DNA of 64,000 nucleotides from [Phialemoniopsis] sp. UDSM-2020. Its lineage: Eukaryota; Ascomycota; Sordariomycetes; Thyridiales; Thyridiaceae. The notes under the pieces are model-generated. The model made no database searches. It saw nothing but the letters and a program-made list of their open reading frames with translations, and was not told the DNA's origin. This document shows, piece after piece, positions 1-12,686 of this stretch; the first letter of the stretch is position 1, and every line of letters starts with the position of its first letter. The stretch spans positions 1,736,001-1,800,000 of the forward strand of contig JAEILZ010000001.1 in assembly GCA_018873225.1 (NCBI GenBank), read 5' to 3'. Both the position numbers and the translations under genes were made by a program.

Positions 1-3000
1 TGCTCATTACCTGTCCTCCGACGGGTGCCGGGCGGGCGAGTGCGTCGTTGTTTATTCATCTTGCCTCTTCCTCATATCATCCTGATGCCCAGGGCTGTCA
101 TTTCTGTCTTTGACTGATGGTGATTGAATTTGTCCCAGCCAGGTCCAGTACCGATTGGATGTCTCTCACAATCAAGGGCGGCTCTCCCCTCTGGAAGGCC
201 GTGGAATTGATTTGGATCATCATGCGTCTTGTCTAGGCCAGATGCAGGGTGGTCAATCTCTTGGTTTTCTCTCCGCAGCAAGTAGGTACGTGCCTGCGTG
301 CATCACTAATGCGGTCCAGTTGGTGGCGATTGCATGTACTTACATTGAAAACGGGGGAGTGTAAAGCGCAAGAAAGCCCTAGCTTGCAGACAGCACTGAT
401 GCCATTGCTCACCGTCGGTCGATGGACAAGCCTCGCGTCCAGGCTAGCCCCTACTTTAAAGTAGATCTCGGCCTTCTTCATCACCCCGACGTGATCTTAG
501 TGGCTTTTGCTGCTCCTCTCTTTATTTTCCGTAGACTCCATTCCTCGGATCAGGACGGAAAGCGGACATTGACGTATGCATTCGAAGAGCAGCATCATCG
601 TCAAAAAGGAAAGGATAGAGACAAGCAGACAGACAAACAGACGAGATGCCCGTTGGACCCTCGAGCTGGGACCCATGTTCAAGATGAACACTAGGGGCCG
701 GGGCCGGGGTAAAATTGTCGATTGTACCTCGTATTGAGATAGTCGCGCCCGGATACCGTAGTATTGCCAGGTGCCAGTGCTCCCCAGCACTCCTTGCACC
801 TACCACTCGCCAAATCCAAATGATATGAGCAATCTTTCCCCTCCAACCTCACTGTGCATTAGCGAACGCAGGAGTATGCAGCAAACAGGAGCCAACGACA
901 TGTCGACTTGACCGCGTTGGAGTTGCTCCCGCCGCGGTGGTTGTTGCCCTTCCGAGTATCCTGCATCTCCTTGACCATCCTGGTGTCTGCTCTCCCCACA
1001 CCAGCGCCTGTGCCTCGTCGATTCCATCACAGCACATGGTGCTAGGGTTTGAACGCCAGCTGCTCGATCGATCTTATGTACACGAGTAGTAGGCCAATCG
1101 CTAGCCACAGTGGTGAGGCGGCGGGGATTCGGAGTAATGCTAATCTGACACGCCTGGGTACACGCTCACCGAGTGTGCGCTGTATGTACAGGCTTGACAG
1201 GCAATTCCAGACAAAGTACACAATAGTCAGAGATCGGCATCGTCAGGAGGTTTTGAGAGAGCTGTGCTTTCTGGAGGCGAGGACCAAATTATCCAGGGGT
1301 CCGTAATGTGGGTTCACCTCCCGGCCGGTCTCCCTCATCATCATCTGTCTGGAGTACCTCCGGACGTATTTGATCGACTTGTGTACCTAGTTCGTACAAT
1401 CCCACAGTGCCTAGACAAATAATAAGGGACCTACCGAGTGTGTACGGTTATCCCACAACGATCATCCCCAACTTTCTCAAACAGGCCGGACGCGAATAAA
1501 TTACGGGTAAGGGGTCCACTGTTAACGGCAGCAAGCTTTTGGCGGACCCCTTTCACACGAGGTTCTGCTTTTCCTGGGATGCAGTACTTTGCGAGAGAGG
1601 GAGAGTAAACATGGTTTTGTACTGTGCATTGCCACTTCCATCCCTTCCGGTTCTCAACCGCTGCGCTGCGCTGTGCTGGTCTGTTTCATCGATGCTGTTG
1701 CTGCGTTGGAGATGCCAGCTGTGGACGCCTCACTCAGCTCGGCATTGGCCATGTCGCTGTCATTCGTTTTGATTGTGTGCTGTCACACACAATGCCAGCC
1801 CAAAAAAGTAAAGTTTCGCCTTGCCCTCTCTTCCGTTCACCGCACGTGTCGACGCTTGATTCAACATTCCACCAACAGGTGAGATTCACGTCGTAAGCAC
1901 AGTCAAACCAGTAGCCGTGTACACATCACATCCAGTGCCGTTGCTCGAAATAAAGCACTCCAGCCAGATGGATGTGTTACCTAAGATAAGGTACTTGGGG
2001 AGTTGTAGGACGCGTCATGGGCCACTCAGCGAGCAGGTAAATGCCTCTCCTCCAGATCTATCCCATTACATAGAATCGACACATTTGCCCACAGTTAACC
2101 CCGAGTTACCTATTATTCTCAACGCGGAGGCCCTTTTCCACATATCCATGAATTGTGCTCAGAGGAGCCGGACTCGATTGAATGCTCCACAGACATTACG
2201 ACAGTGTTGTGGACCTTGTTTCGCCTGTCCAATCTGGGGAAACTACCTAGTTCCCATTGCGAGCGAGATCGAAGACGACACTCGGCTTCTGAAGGTGTAG
2301 CCGCCAAATCACATGCAAGGAGTAACCGAATGTTTCGTTTCAAATTTCGATGTCTCCCCGCGGCATTCACTATGCGCCATATTAAACTTCTTTCTGCTGA
2401 AGACCATGACCAATCGTTCCAAGTCTCCCGCAAGTTCTTTAAGTTCAAACGGCCATACACTGTGAGGATCCGGCCAGTGCGATCCCGTTTTTCAGTGTAA
2501 TCTTGGTGCCTTCCTCGGAGCAAGCAACATGTTGTGGCACGGTAAACAAAGCTCGCAGTTTCAGCCTGCACATTACCGTTCCGCTCATTCGCGGCGACTT
2601 GTGAGGGGCCACCCGGGACCCCCATCCAGACCGTCGGGAGGATGAGGCACGGCATGCCGAGAGTCTTTAGTGGTCCGTTTCCCGAGCGATTCCACCACCG
2701 ACGCCCTCCTTGACCGAGGACCTGCTCAAAGCTCCGGCCAGGGATACTGCAGGAACCCCGATCTATCTCTACAGCATGCTTGTGGCCACGGGATCAAGAT
2801 TGACAACCACCAACAATGACGGCACGGAGAGGGATACCAACAACAGTTGTTGATCCGACGGCTCTAATGCCTATGCATGAACGGGCAACATGCTGCACCA
2901 CCCCATGCAGCTTTTTGTGCTTGTCACATTGACACACAAGTGCGCCCAGTGTGTTCCCCACCAGGCCTGGCAAGAAACTTGTTTAAACTTGCATCATAGC

Positions 3001-3678
3001 AGCAGAAGCTGCCCTGCTTCAGTCTTCATTTTCCATGTTTGCCAGGAATTATCCCAATTGTCCCGATCCAATGGCCAGGGCGTGATATAGCCCCGCCTGA
3101 GGATAACAGTCTCCCCCAAGTAGGCGAGAACAAATGGGACAACCACGTTTAGCATACAACAATCTTGGAAGTTTCCAGGCCAGCTTTCCCACACACGCGT
3201 CAAGTGCGTTTCGTTTTGAGCACCCATCGCATCTCAATGCATTGGTGTTGCCAAGCCCTGACTGCCCTGTTGCCCGTCACTGCTGGTGGAGGTGGAGGCC
3301 GCTTCGCCGAGCAAATACGAGAAAGGACCCAGAGTTCCCGGCGATCAACTCGGAACTCTGAGCTTGTTTGCTCAACGGTAAGCGGCCTTGGCTGTTGCAC
3401 CATGGCGCAGGACAAGCTTCGGTACGACGGTGACGGCACCGGCGACAGCCGTGGCCTTACCCGCTCGACTGACACCTCACCTAGCCCGGCACACCGTTTT
3501 GGACCAGATTAGGTTTGTACTATTCAATCTTAAATGCAATGTAAATCTTTGAGATTGGATATCCCTGTTTCCCGTTGTTTCTTCGTTACTCTTCAGACAT
3601 CATATTGTACAGTGGGTATCGCTCTCAAAAGTTCAGTCCTCGATACGGGTGCAAGGACAAGCATTCTCCCCACATCTT
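1..3678. other. Gene-poor stretch, no supported gene
   Basis: I see no recognisable protein, tRNA or rRNA here. Open frames are short and none carries a domain I know. The longest is 178 codons on the minus strand (2119-2655); its sequence looks random, it begins in a GCATGC-containing palindrome, and it has no visible exon partners. The right end should hold the 3' UTR of the esterase that ends at 3679. Confidence 0.5.
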
Positions 3679-4558
3679 CTATTTTTGGTCCGCTGATCCA
3701 GACCCCTTTTCTGGTCTAGGGACCTGGATTACACGCGCCTTGGAAGGGAGCTTCTTCAAGATGAACTGCAAAGCCTGCTGGCCGTTCCGTTTACCGTACC
3801 CCTGATGGAACTGGGCGTCCGTACCGTTCGAGCAAAAGGGGTCCGGCGAGTCGCAGTACGATTGTATCCTATTTTGATACACGGGGCATGAGAAATTGGC
3901 CGGGCGTGCGGCGAACTGTTTTTCATCAGGGGGTCAGCGAACAGGAACTCGCGCGCAGATCTGGCGTTGTCACTTACCCCTGGACCAGTGGCATTGCCCA
4001 CGTTAAAGGGCAGCCCGGCCACATGTCGTGGGTTACCCATCATGATGATTGCAGCGACTTTATCACCAGTCTCATCCGCCACAAGCGAACCTATCGGCGG
4101 CAGACTTTGTCCGTCGGGCCCGCCGCAGAAGGCGTCATCGAGGATCTGGCCGCCCTGTACTCGCGACCCAGCTCGTCAGTACCCTTGTCTCCCAACCAAG
4201 AGGAATTTCATTATGACAGCCATCATACCTGCGAGTAGCCGTGCATGATTAGGACGGTGTCCGGGCACATGACGGCGAACATGGCAAGCTGGCTGATGAC
4301 GCCCATGATGCCGATCCGGACGCTCTTGGCGTAGTCGTCGCCGCCGGCCGCCGGGTAGTTGATCACCTCGGATGTGGCGCCGGGAAAATTGTCGAGCACG
4401 AGGTCGACCAGCGTCTGGGCCGACCCGAAGCCCGGCGGCGCCGTCGTCTCCCTGGCGGCCATGATGTGAAGCCGCGGGCACACGCCGGCGGCAGGACATT
4501 CCAGCACGGCAGCCGTGGCGCAGCCCAAGAGGCATGCCAGTGCCCGTGTTGGGCGCAT
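3679..4558 (-). CDS. Secreted carbohydrate esterase family 5 (cutinase/acetylxylan esterase-like)
   Basis: Three exons (4558-4229, 4154-3978, 3915-3679) join to 247 residues. Introns of 74 and 62 nt have GT..AG ends. The N terminus (about residues 1-26) is a hydrophobic signal peptide, so the enzyme should be secreted. It would hydrolyse ester bonds in cutin or acetylated xylan. Family marks are CPRLHIMAARETT near the mature N terminus, NYPAAGGD, and the nucleophile elbow GYSQGG. The predicted triad is Ser109, Asp194 (in CDSPDPFC) and His206 (in HQGYG), with the spacing usual for CE5. The first intron falls inside the elbow, right after GYSQ. I chose the ATG at 4558 because it opens directly into the signal peptide. 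I cannot separate cutinase from acetylxylan esterase by reading alone. The gene is isolated, with about 1.9 kb and 3.7 kb of empty DNA beside it. Confidence 0.9.
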
Positions 4559-6432
4559 CGTCAATCGGTAGGTAATCGTGGGGAGTACGAGAAGATCAAT
4601 CCATGCCTCTCAGGAGCAACAAAGGAGAGAAACCAAGTTCATCAGTGGGCCTTGGCGATATATGAAAAGGAGGAGGAGAAAAGCTTCCATGGGACAGAAA
4701 TGCGTGGGACAACAGGGTATATCCTTGACGATGGGCAGATCTTTCGGATGAACAGCAAAGGAAACGAGACGGAAAGTCTTCTTTTCTCACTCGCGGGGAT
4801 CGTTCTGGATGCCAGCCGCTCGGACGGGGGAGATGTGCATGGAGTTCTGGATCACTCTCCTACATGATCGTCGTTTCTAGCGCGGTCTCAGCTGAGCCCA
4901 AGGCGGTGCTTGAGGCTCTGCAGTGCGGCATACGTCCCCGTGTTGTTCCAACTTGCAAACCTCATATACAATTTGGCACAACAGAATTACATTGACAGGG
5001 CTCAGGGCTCAGAGATATCTTTCACAAGTTTGGGGAAAGCACAATAAATCCAACACCTGTGTATTCACTCTTTGCGCAGAGCACTCTACTCTCTCTCTCG
5101 ATCGTGATGAATCGCGGTGAGCTTTGGCCCCTGCGCGTGCGTCCCCAAGCCGCCGGGACCTGTGACAGGGATCCTCACCACGAAACGCAGAGGGTGGTTC
5201 GCGGGACGCATAGTGCATCACAATCGACAAACTCTCCCCTCATGAGGAGAAAAGGATGTGCCTATCGTGAAAACTTTTCTAGGGCATCAAACAGCTATAG
5301 ATAGAAAAGCCAAGCCATTACAGGCAAAGAAGGTGCAGAACACATGGTGTATTGGCCCAGGGCCGGGGCAGGTATCCCGGGGCTTTTGTCCCTGGACTGC
5401 ATTACGAGAGCATTTCTACGAGCTGAGTACGGGCTTTGTCACGCGGCTGAAGCAGTCGAGGACATCAGCCTGATCGGTCGGCGTTTTTGCCTGTCTGGCG
5501 GGCTGTCTCGCATGCCCTTGACGCACACAAATGTCGGTGGCGTGCGCGGCTCTCTGGGCACGAGCATCTTCAAATGAGTAGAGTGTGTGCGAACGGCTCG
5601 GAGAATTTCAGAGATAAGCTTCCGTTGATTTTAGGCATCTGCAGACCTGAAACGGTTGAGGCAGCTGATCCTCTTGTTGTCTCGAGCATCGCAAAATGTC
5701 TGTGTGCCTTACACCGGTCTTCCCTTTTTGGAGTTTTGCGGCCCACTCTCCTGTCCGACGACCAGGATGTGTGCCCGGGCCCCGGATCTGAGTTTTGCTT
5801 CGGCCGATATCACACGCACCGGCTCCGGGTTGGGAGACAGAGGATTCATCTCATGTTGTCTATGAATATTTCTGAGTCTATATGGAAGTAGTGGTTGTCT
5901 TCCTGAACTTGGGCCGCTTTCAAGGATCTTGACGCGATTTATAAGTTGATCAGTGAACGTCTCAATTACCCACTTCTGCTGGCAGAAGGATATATGGACG
6001 TTGGACTCGATGAGTAAGAATAGCTTCCACCCCTGAGCACGCTACTCCCGTTACGAGCGGTGGGTGACCGGAGGCATCGAGCTGGCTCACTGGATTGAGT
6101 GTACATACGAGATGTTGGCTGACAAGTCAACGGAAGACGATGCTAAACCCCATGTGTTCTCTATATAGAGCAGATTGTGCATCCAGTGAAGAGGAAAACT
6201 GTTGTCATCATTGAAAGCGTCATTAGACGAGCCCTGTTTGCGTTTTGATATGACCAACTCATACCATAACCATTCCACATGCCCTGTGGAGATTTGACTT
6301 TGTCCCCCTTGCCCTCTAAAACGCCCATCATAACTCACTTTTCCCATTCCATTCCATCTCGAAATGAGTCAAGCCGAGCTCCTGACCCGTGTTCAAGCTA
6401 TGCAGTAATGACCAAACCCCTTCCCTCCTATC
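4559..6432. other. Intergenic region without supported gene
   Basis: This separates the start of the esterase (minus strand) from the stop of glutamate 5-kinase (minus strand). It should hold the esterase promoter and the kinase 3' UTR. Open frames of up to 134 codons (for example 5487-5891 plus) show no domain, no plausible splice partners and no homology I recognise. Confidence 0.5.
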
Positions 6433-8120
6433 CTATGCGCCGTCCTGCGGCGGCACGACGGCGTTGGACTCGTAACCCGCGGTGCCAACAACAAGACGCT
6501 CCTCGAGCTCGCGACTGGGCGTCGTGGGCCGGCTCTCCCGCCTAAAGAGGCTGATGTACTCGCGCTGCGCCACGTACTCGCTGTCGGCGTAGCCCAGAAG
6601 CCCCTCGATCTCGGTGCTCTGGTGGCCCTTGATGCGGGCGATCTCGACGGACGAGTAGTTGACGAGGGCGCGCCCGACCTCGAGGCAAGCGCCCTCCCAG
6701 TGGGCTGTGCCCGGGGCAGGGTTGTGAATACGTTTCTCGACTACGCAGATCCGCACGGCTTCTTGCTGGGCGAAGGAGCCCTCCACGTCCACGACGCCGA
6801 CGGGTAGGAGCCCTGCCTTGTCGGCGAGGGCGCGGTGGCAGCCTGCGTCGACGTAGATGGTGCCATGGGGGCGCAGGCCGTGGAGAATCCAGAAGGAGCG
6901 GTCGCGGATGGGGTCCGTCGAGGGGAGGAAGCGAGTGTGCAGCGGTGGCTTGGAGGAGGTGATGTCAAGGGCGGAGAGGGAGGCGGTGGAGTGAGACAGC
7001 GGGTCGTCGCCGTTGTCAGCGTGCTGTGGTTGCTGGTGCGGGAGATGGTCCCGGGAGGAGTTGCGGGTGATGGGCGGGGTGCGAGTGGCCTGGATGTACC
7101 GGACGATCTTGAGAATGTTGCCCGGGTTGGAGGCGCGGGTGATGACGGTGGTGACGCCGGCCGAGGTGGCGAGACGGGCGGCGACGATCTTGGTGGACAT
7201 GCCGCCTGTGCCGAGGGAGGAGCCGGCGCTCGAGACTGAGGATCTGAATGTTAGTCGTGAAGGTTCGGGCCAGAGTTGAGATTTGGGGACATACCATCGG
7301 CTTGTATGGCACTGATGTCCTCGACGACCTCGATGGGCTGGGCATCTGGGTACCTGCGCGGGTTCTTGTCGTATAGACAATCCACGTCGGTCATGAGGAA
7401 AAGCATGTCGGCGTGAATCATGGCGCCGGTGATGGCGGAGAGTGTGTCATTGTCGCCGAACTTGATCTCGGCAACGGCGAGGGTGTCGTTCTCGTTGACG
7501 ATGGGAATGACGCCCATGTCTAGTAGCTCCATGACTGTATTCTGAGCATTGAGGTATCTCGTCCGCTAAGAGAGACTTGTCAGAGCACTGGTGTATAGTG
7601 GTAGTTGCTCATGACTTACGTCTGCTATGTCGTTTCTTGTGATCAAGACCTGGGCGATGGGCTGACGCAGATGTGTAAAGAGAGTATCCCACATGGTCAT
7701 GAGCTGGCATTGGCCGATGGCTGCTAATGCCTATGATAATTCACACAATACATTAGCATCTCGTCGTACACTTGAGTGATGCCTGGGAACATCGTCTCAC
7801 CTGCAGTTTTGAGAGATGTTTAGGTCTCCTCTCGACGTCCATGCGGCGGAGACCGACGCCGATGGCGCCCGAAGAGACGATGACAACCTTGTGGCCATCT
7901 TTCCGTAGTTTTACGGCAGTCTCGACAATGAGCGTGAGAATAGAGAGAAGAGGCTCATGGGTTTTCTCATCCACAATTGAGCTGGTTCCTGTGTTTGACG
8001 AAGGTTGGGTTTAGTTGGGCGCCCAAGGCTGAGAGTGTTGACACCGGGCCGGTCACGGGTATGAGCAAATCTCAACTTACCGAGCTTGATGACGATGGTG
8101 AGATGTCTGTGCCCCTTCAT
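6433..8120 (-). CDS. PRO1: Glutamate 5-kinase (proline biosynthesis)
   Basis: Five exons (8120-8081, 7988-7801, 7730-7620, 7565-7295, 7235-6433) give 470 residues; the summed length is a multiple of three. The enzyme phosphorylates L-glutamate with ATP to gamma-glutamyl phosphate, the first step of proline synthesis, in the cytosol. The amino-acid-kinase domain opens with TIVIKLGTSSIV, then [12 protein letters not shown], and holds [10 protein letters not shown] (about residues 133-142), [10 protein letters not shown] and [14 protein letters not shown] motifs (here [14 protein letters not shown]), then GTGGMSTK. The last third carries a PUA domain (around [15 protein letters not shown] and [18 protein letters not shown]), typical of long microbial glutamate kinases. 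A Ser/Thr/His-rich insert lies between the two domains. The gene diverges from ATP23. The short 40-nt first exon starts at the only suitable ATG. Confidence 0.95.
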
Positions 8121-8838
8121 GACTGCGGTTTAGAAAAGAAAGATATCATTAGCATAAGAATAAAACAGACGATAGCTCATGAACAGCGAATTCGATCACG
8201 CAATGCGAGGTTTTGAAGAACAAAAAGATGACTGTGCAGGGGCAGGCTTATGCTTCTTACAGGGTCTCACGGCGCCTTTCGGATCCATTTAATCTGCAAT
8301 ATACATAGAAATATGCAAGGTCCCAGCCGAGCCCTTCAATCAGACAGGGCGCATCGAGTCACAAAAGAGAGGCCTTGGAAATAAATGGAGAGTGCATTGA
8401 ACATGAGTGGATCTCGTTGCCCAGCTTGTCCTGGTCAGAAGGTTCAGAGTGCCTTAAAGGCGCGCCCCTCCAATGACAGCATCCAGAAATCCCCCCCAAA
8501 GTCGCCCGGTTTCGGGGCACTCCGGCAGAAAAAAAATATAAACGGGGCCGCTTCATTGAGGGGGAGGATTCTGCAGTTGACATTTTCACCGCCCTGTAAG
8601 TACAAGCTCCATCCTGCGTGGGCCAGCGACGGATGGAGAATTAGCGGCAAGGTCCACTGCCATAGACCACCATCGTGATTGCTGTAGATCTCTCGTCAAG
8701 AACTCAACACTGCTAGGGACTTATCAACTGGCTATTCTGTCTAGAGAAGCAGAGCTTTTCATTGGTCCTTCCTGCATCTTTGAGCATTCGTTCAGTAGCC
8801 TTGACCGGCCGGGCTGCTCTCACACATAGCCGTCCACG
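8121..8838. promoter_or_regulatory. Shared upstream region of PRO1 and ATP23
   Basis: This 718-bp stretch lies between two divergent starts and must hold both promoters. An A-rich run followed by a TATA-like AAATATAAAC sits near 8529-8542. No other gene is visible. Confidence 0.5.
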
Positions 8839-9735
8839 ATGGCTTCAACATCACAATCCAATTCGGCGCCGCCGCAACCGACAGCCTCGACGACACCAGC
8901 AGATCCCTCATCCCCGTCCTCTTCCTCCTTCGAACCCAGCGAGAATGCCAGGGCATACCTCGTCAACGACCCCAAGCGCACGGGCTTCGACCCGGAGACG
9001 AGCTGGTGGATGAACTACTTCCGCATCCTGTCGGGCCAGGTGACCAAGGAGGGTCTGCACCACTACCGCGAGTGGCGCTACAAGGAGCACGAGGCGCGCG
9101 ACTGCGCCGCGTGCGAGCGCCACCGCGACTACCTCTTCCGCTACAGCCCCATCATCCGCTTCATGTCGGAGAAGGTCGAGGCGCTCAACGGCCGGCTCGA
9201 CGCCTCCAACGTCGTGTGCCGGCGCTGCCCGGGCCTCATCGCCGAGGACGGCACCGTCGTGCGGAAAGGCGGCGGGTTCGACCCGAACTACGGCATCCTC
9301 ATCTGCGCCAACGAGGTGCGCAACCGCAAGCACCTCGAGGACACGCTCGCGCACGAGATGGTGCACGCTTGGGACCATTTGCGGTGGAAGGTCGACTACA
9401 GCGGCAAGAACCTGAGGCATGCGGCCTGTATGGAGGTAAGACGGAGTTGTATATGTCTGTTATGACTGACGTGTATCAATAACTGACTTTTTTTTTCTTT
9501 ATCACAGATCCGGGCATCCATGTTGAGCGGCGAGTGTAGATGGGGCAGGGAGGCTATCACAAGAGGCCACTGGACACTGACGCAGCAGTTCCAAAACTGC
9601 GTGCGCATGCGGGCCATCCAGTCAGTCATGGCGCGGCCTCACTGCAAGGACGACGTGCAGGCGACGAAAGTGGTCAACGAGGTCTGGGACTCGTGTTTCG
9701 CCGACACGCGGCCGTTTGATGAAGTATACAAATGA
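8839..9735 (+). CDS. ATP23: Mitochondrial inner membrane metalloprotease Atp23
   Basis: Two exons (8839-9435, 9508-9735) with a 72-nt GT..AG intron give 274 residues. Atp23 acts in the intermembrane space, where it processes the Atp6 precursor and helps assemble the ATP synthase Fo part, and it helps turn over Ups-type lipid transfer proteins. The zinc-protease motif HEMVH is at about residues 172-176, within [18 protein letters not shown]. Other family marks are the cysteine-rich segments [17 protein letters not shown] and [25 protein letters not shown], and the C-terminal [14 protein letters not shown] and [10 protein letters not shown]. The first 40 or so residues are a Ser/Pro-rich linker without clear presequence character; Atp23 uses cysteine-based Mia40 import. 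It diverges from the proline kinase gene. Confidence 0.95.
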
Positions 9736-10009
9736 TACCCCCCAATTTTCCCCTCTCTCGCCATCTTCGTCCTCAAAACAGAGACAAGTCTTGTACGATC
9801 ATATCATGATATCTTTTTATTCTGGACCAGTGGTTTGTCTCGCGGCCAATGTGTAATAGACATGTGTAACAACCAGCATTATGAATCTCCCTCTTTCACC
9901 CGACCTTTATGTGCAATGCAGTCCAAACTCCTCCCATAGTAATCCAACGCCGTAGAAAATATGATCATACATGAAAGTTGCGAACGAGTCATTAATCGTA
10001 GTGCAAGGG

Positions 10010-11353
10010 TCATTCGCTGCTGTCGCGACCGGACGACTTTTCCCTGTTTGCAGCCCTCTCCCCCTTGACGCAGTGCTTCACGATCCACGGATGTTGTTGT
10101 ACCAGCTCGAGCGGTAACCTCTTGTTAGGGTCCAAGACGAGGAGCTGGGTGGTCTCTGTTAGTCTATCTGATCATCCATGTTAGAGCGTATAAAGTTTCA
10201 ATGCTTACCTTCTTGATAAGATCCCGTGCCTCGGGGCTGACAAATGAAGGAATCGTCATGTCGGCCCTGGCGATTCTCCTCTGGGTCATCACTGGCGTAT
10301 CCTCGAACGGCGCCTCACCGACGAGGAATTCGTACGTCAGGACACCCAGACTCCACAGATCGACCTTTTCATCGTACGAGTTGTCCTTGCTTCCCGACTT
10401 GATCATCTCTGGAGGCAGGTAGTCGAGCGTACCGCACAGGGTGGCCCGGCGGTGGTTGGGCGCGTGGACGCTCCACCCGAAATCGGACAGCTTGATCTCG
10501 CCGTGGATGCCCATGAGGATGTTCTCGGGCTTGATGTCCCGGTGAATGACGTGCTTGCGGTGCAGGTAGCGCAAGGCAGAAGCCATCTGGGCAATGTACT
10601 GGGCGGCCTTCCACTCCGGGAACCGGTTCTCGCGGCGCAGGTGCTTGTACAGCTCGCCCTTGCCGGCGAACTCGAGAATGAAAAAGATGCGCTTGCTGTC
10701 GTGGAAGTGGCCGTAGAGCTTGAGGATGTTTGGGTGGCGCAGGTTGCTCTGGATCTCGATCTCGCGGCGCACCTGCTTCTCGACGCCCGAGCCATGCTGC
10801 AGCTCCGACTTGTACTGCACCTTCAGGGCGCAGATGAAGCCGCTGCTGCGCTCGCGCGCCAGGTACACGCGCCCGAACTTGCCCTTGCCGAGGGGGCGGC
10901 CGATCTCAAACATACCCAGGTGCCACTGCTTGGGCGTCGAGGGCTGCACGGTCGTGAGGGCACCGGACTTTCGCTCGGTGGCGGCCTCGGAGTCGCGGGC
11001 GGCGGCGCCCTTCCTGCCCGGCGAGGCCGGGTTGGCCATACCTGACTGCTTCCATTGCGCGGCCTGCGACGGCAATGTGACGGTCGTGGTTACCGTGTTG
11101 GCATTCTGTGTCTGAAGGGCGACCTTAAACAGGTTTGGCCGGCTCGAACTGTGGGTGAGCTGTGATGTGGTCGCAACGACGCCCTGCGAGATGACGGATT
11201 ATTAGATCACAGATTGCCCAATTGGCTTCTTTGCCCGAGTTCTCAGAAAATGGTACGAACCTTTGATTTCTGGTAGTGTCTGGCCTCGCCCGAGTCATTC
11301 TCGTCGTTGACCGACATGTGCTCAAAACGAGCTTCTAATGTCCTGGTAGCCAT
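10010..11353 (-). CDS. IPL1: Aurora serine/threonine kinase (Ipl1/Ark1 type)
   Basis: Three exons (11353-11261, 11183-10209, 10144-10010) give 400 residues. This is the mitotic Aurora kinase that works with INCENP and survivin homologues in the chromosomal passenger complex to correct kinetochore attachments. Visible motifs are the glycine loop [15 protein letters not shown], the ATP-binding lysine in CALKVQYK (about K152), the catalytic HRDIKPEN (D about 247), DFGWSVHAP (about 265-267), and the Aurora activation loop [15 protein letters not shown] with Thr about 279. WSVHAP after DFG is Aurora-specific. The N terminus (about 110 residues) is non-conserved and Ser/Thr-rich, as usual. Introns are 77 and 64 nt. 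The first intron uses a GTTCGT donor, slightly off consensus. The last exon supplies kinase subdomain XI ([18 protein letters not shown]). Confidence 0.95.
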
Positions 11354-11942
11354 GATCTGTGTCTGATGAGGAGGAGCACGGAGGGCAGGCGTGATGTTCG
11401 AGGATGTGCCGATGGAGAATCGTCAGGATGAGTTCCGTATATTATTAAATGAGGTGTCTGTGTATGTACAAGCCAATCTCCGACCACAAGAATGGGCTTT
11501 GTGTGGTTGCTCGGGGGTCGAGAATAGTCGAACGGGTCTAGTATTTACCAGGGTGGTGGCGGGGTTGTCCCAGCAACACAAGGATCCCACGACCAGGCTC
11601 CACTTTTGCGAGCCTCACCCCAGTCTCCCCACGTATTATTCATGAAAGATATAATGACAGAGCAAAAAGAGTCATACAGTTTTCATCTAGTCTTCTACAT
11701 AAATCACATACGAGTGCATCGGCCTGCCTTATGAAGTGATTCATGTTTGTCGTATGCAGCCCTGCCACCGAGATGCGCCCATCCTCAGCATACTCGACTT
11801 ATTGGGGCCAGCTTAAGAGACGCACCTGGCGTTGTTGAAGCCTACCTGATAAATAAGAGTGTTTGAACATAAATATTGAATCGTAGAGTTATCAATGAAG
11901 TCTATCGCTTATCGCTAGAATTACAGTCTATCGCCAGATCTG
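11354..11942. other. Aurora promoter and cysteine dioxygenase 3' region
   Basis: Both neighbours are on the minus strand, so this stretch should carry the Aurora upstream region and the 3' UTR of the dioxygenase. No other feature can be supported. Confidence 0.45.
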
Positions 11943-12686
11943 CTACATCGTGTCGCTCAACTTCTCAGCCACTGACAGCGCCTTCGCCTGCCTTACAAAA
12001 GTTGCTGAGCCCGTCTTCTCATCGAATACGTGGAAACCAATATCAGCCGCATTGGGTGGTGTGTACAGATGTAACGACACGGCTACGTTGTTGGGGTCCG
12101 GGTTATGCACACGGTGAAGGCCGATTGTGTCAGAGATGTAGGCAACCTCGTTCAGCGTGTGAGTCCTCTCGCTCTTGACCCGCAAAGATGCGGAATTGGA
12201 GTCTTTGTTTTGTGACGCATGGTTGTTGTAGTACACAGTCTCGGTCAGCTTGCCTGCCAGGACCTTCATGATGCAGTGAGCACCTGCATGGTCGTGGATC
12301 AAGGACCCCTTGCCGGGACTCCATACGAGCAAAAGCTGTTGAGAAATTTGTTAGATTAGGGGTCAAGGACGAGAAGCAGTAGCATGTCTGCTTACAATAT
12401 TGGCTTTGTGATTAATGTTTTCTATTGCGTTGCGGGTATAGTGCTTGCCCGGTTGGCTGTAGTAATATTGGGCCCAGTCGTTGGGATTCGAGTTGTACTT
12501 TTGTGCGAGTGTTTTCAAGTACTCTTCATCCACATCGCTTGAATCGATACCTCCGTTTTCTCCCAAGTGCTGTTTGATATCGGCCACGAGCTGTGCCAGG
12601 CTATAGGGAGCTGCTGGACTTTGCCCGGTTCGGACCTCGCAACCATGTGCTGAGGGGACCGAAGATGGGAACAGGATGGAGTGCAT
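11943..12686 (-). CDS. Cysteine dioxygenase
   Basis: Two exons (12686-12396, 12335-11943) with a 60-nt intron give 227 residues. The enzyme uses non-haem iron and oxygen to turn L-cysteine into cysteine sulfinate, the entry to sulfite/taurine-type sulfur catabolism and cysteine detoxification in the cytosol. It is a cupin: iron ligands should be His111 and His113 (in GSLIHDHAGAHCIMKVL) and His171 (in IGLHRVHNP). Cys118 and Tyr188 (in LHLYTPP) match the pair that forms the thioether cofactor in mammalian enzymes. The open frame extends upstream only through non-ATG codons, so I start at ATG 12686; a further 5' exon cannot be excluded. It diverges from a phosphoesterase gene. Confidence 0.93.

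Noticed and set aside
2119..2655. 178-codon minus ORF
   Set aside because: Starts at a real ATG but reads like random sequence, with no domain, no biased composition and no splice partners.
8908..9420. 170-codon minus ORF over ATP23
   Set aside because: Antisense shadow of the GC-rich ATP23 exon; no domain. The plus frame 9006-9482 is also a shadow.
10452..11045. 197-codon plus ORF over the Aurora kinase
   Set aside because: Antisense shadow of the kinase exon; Leu/Ala/Val-rich with no domain.
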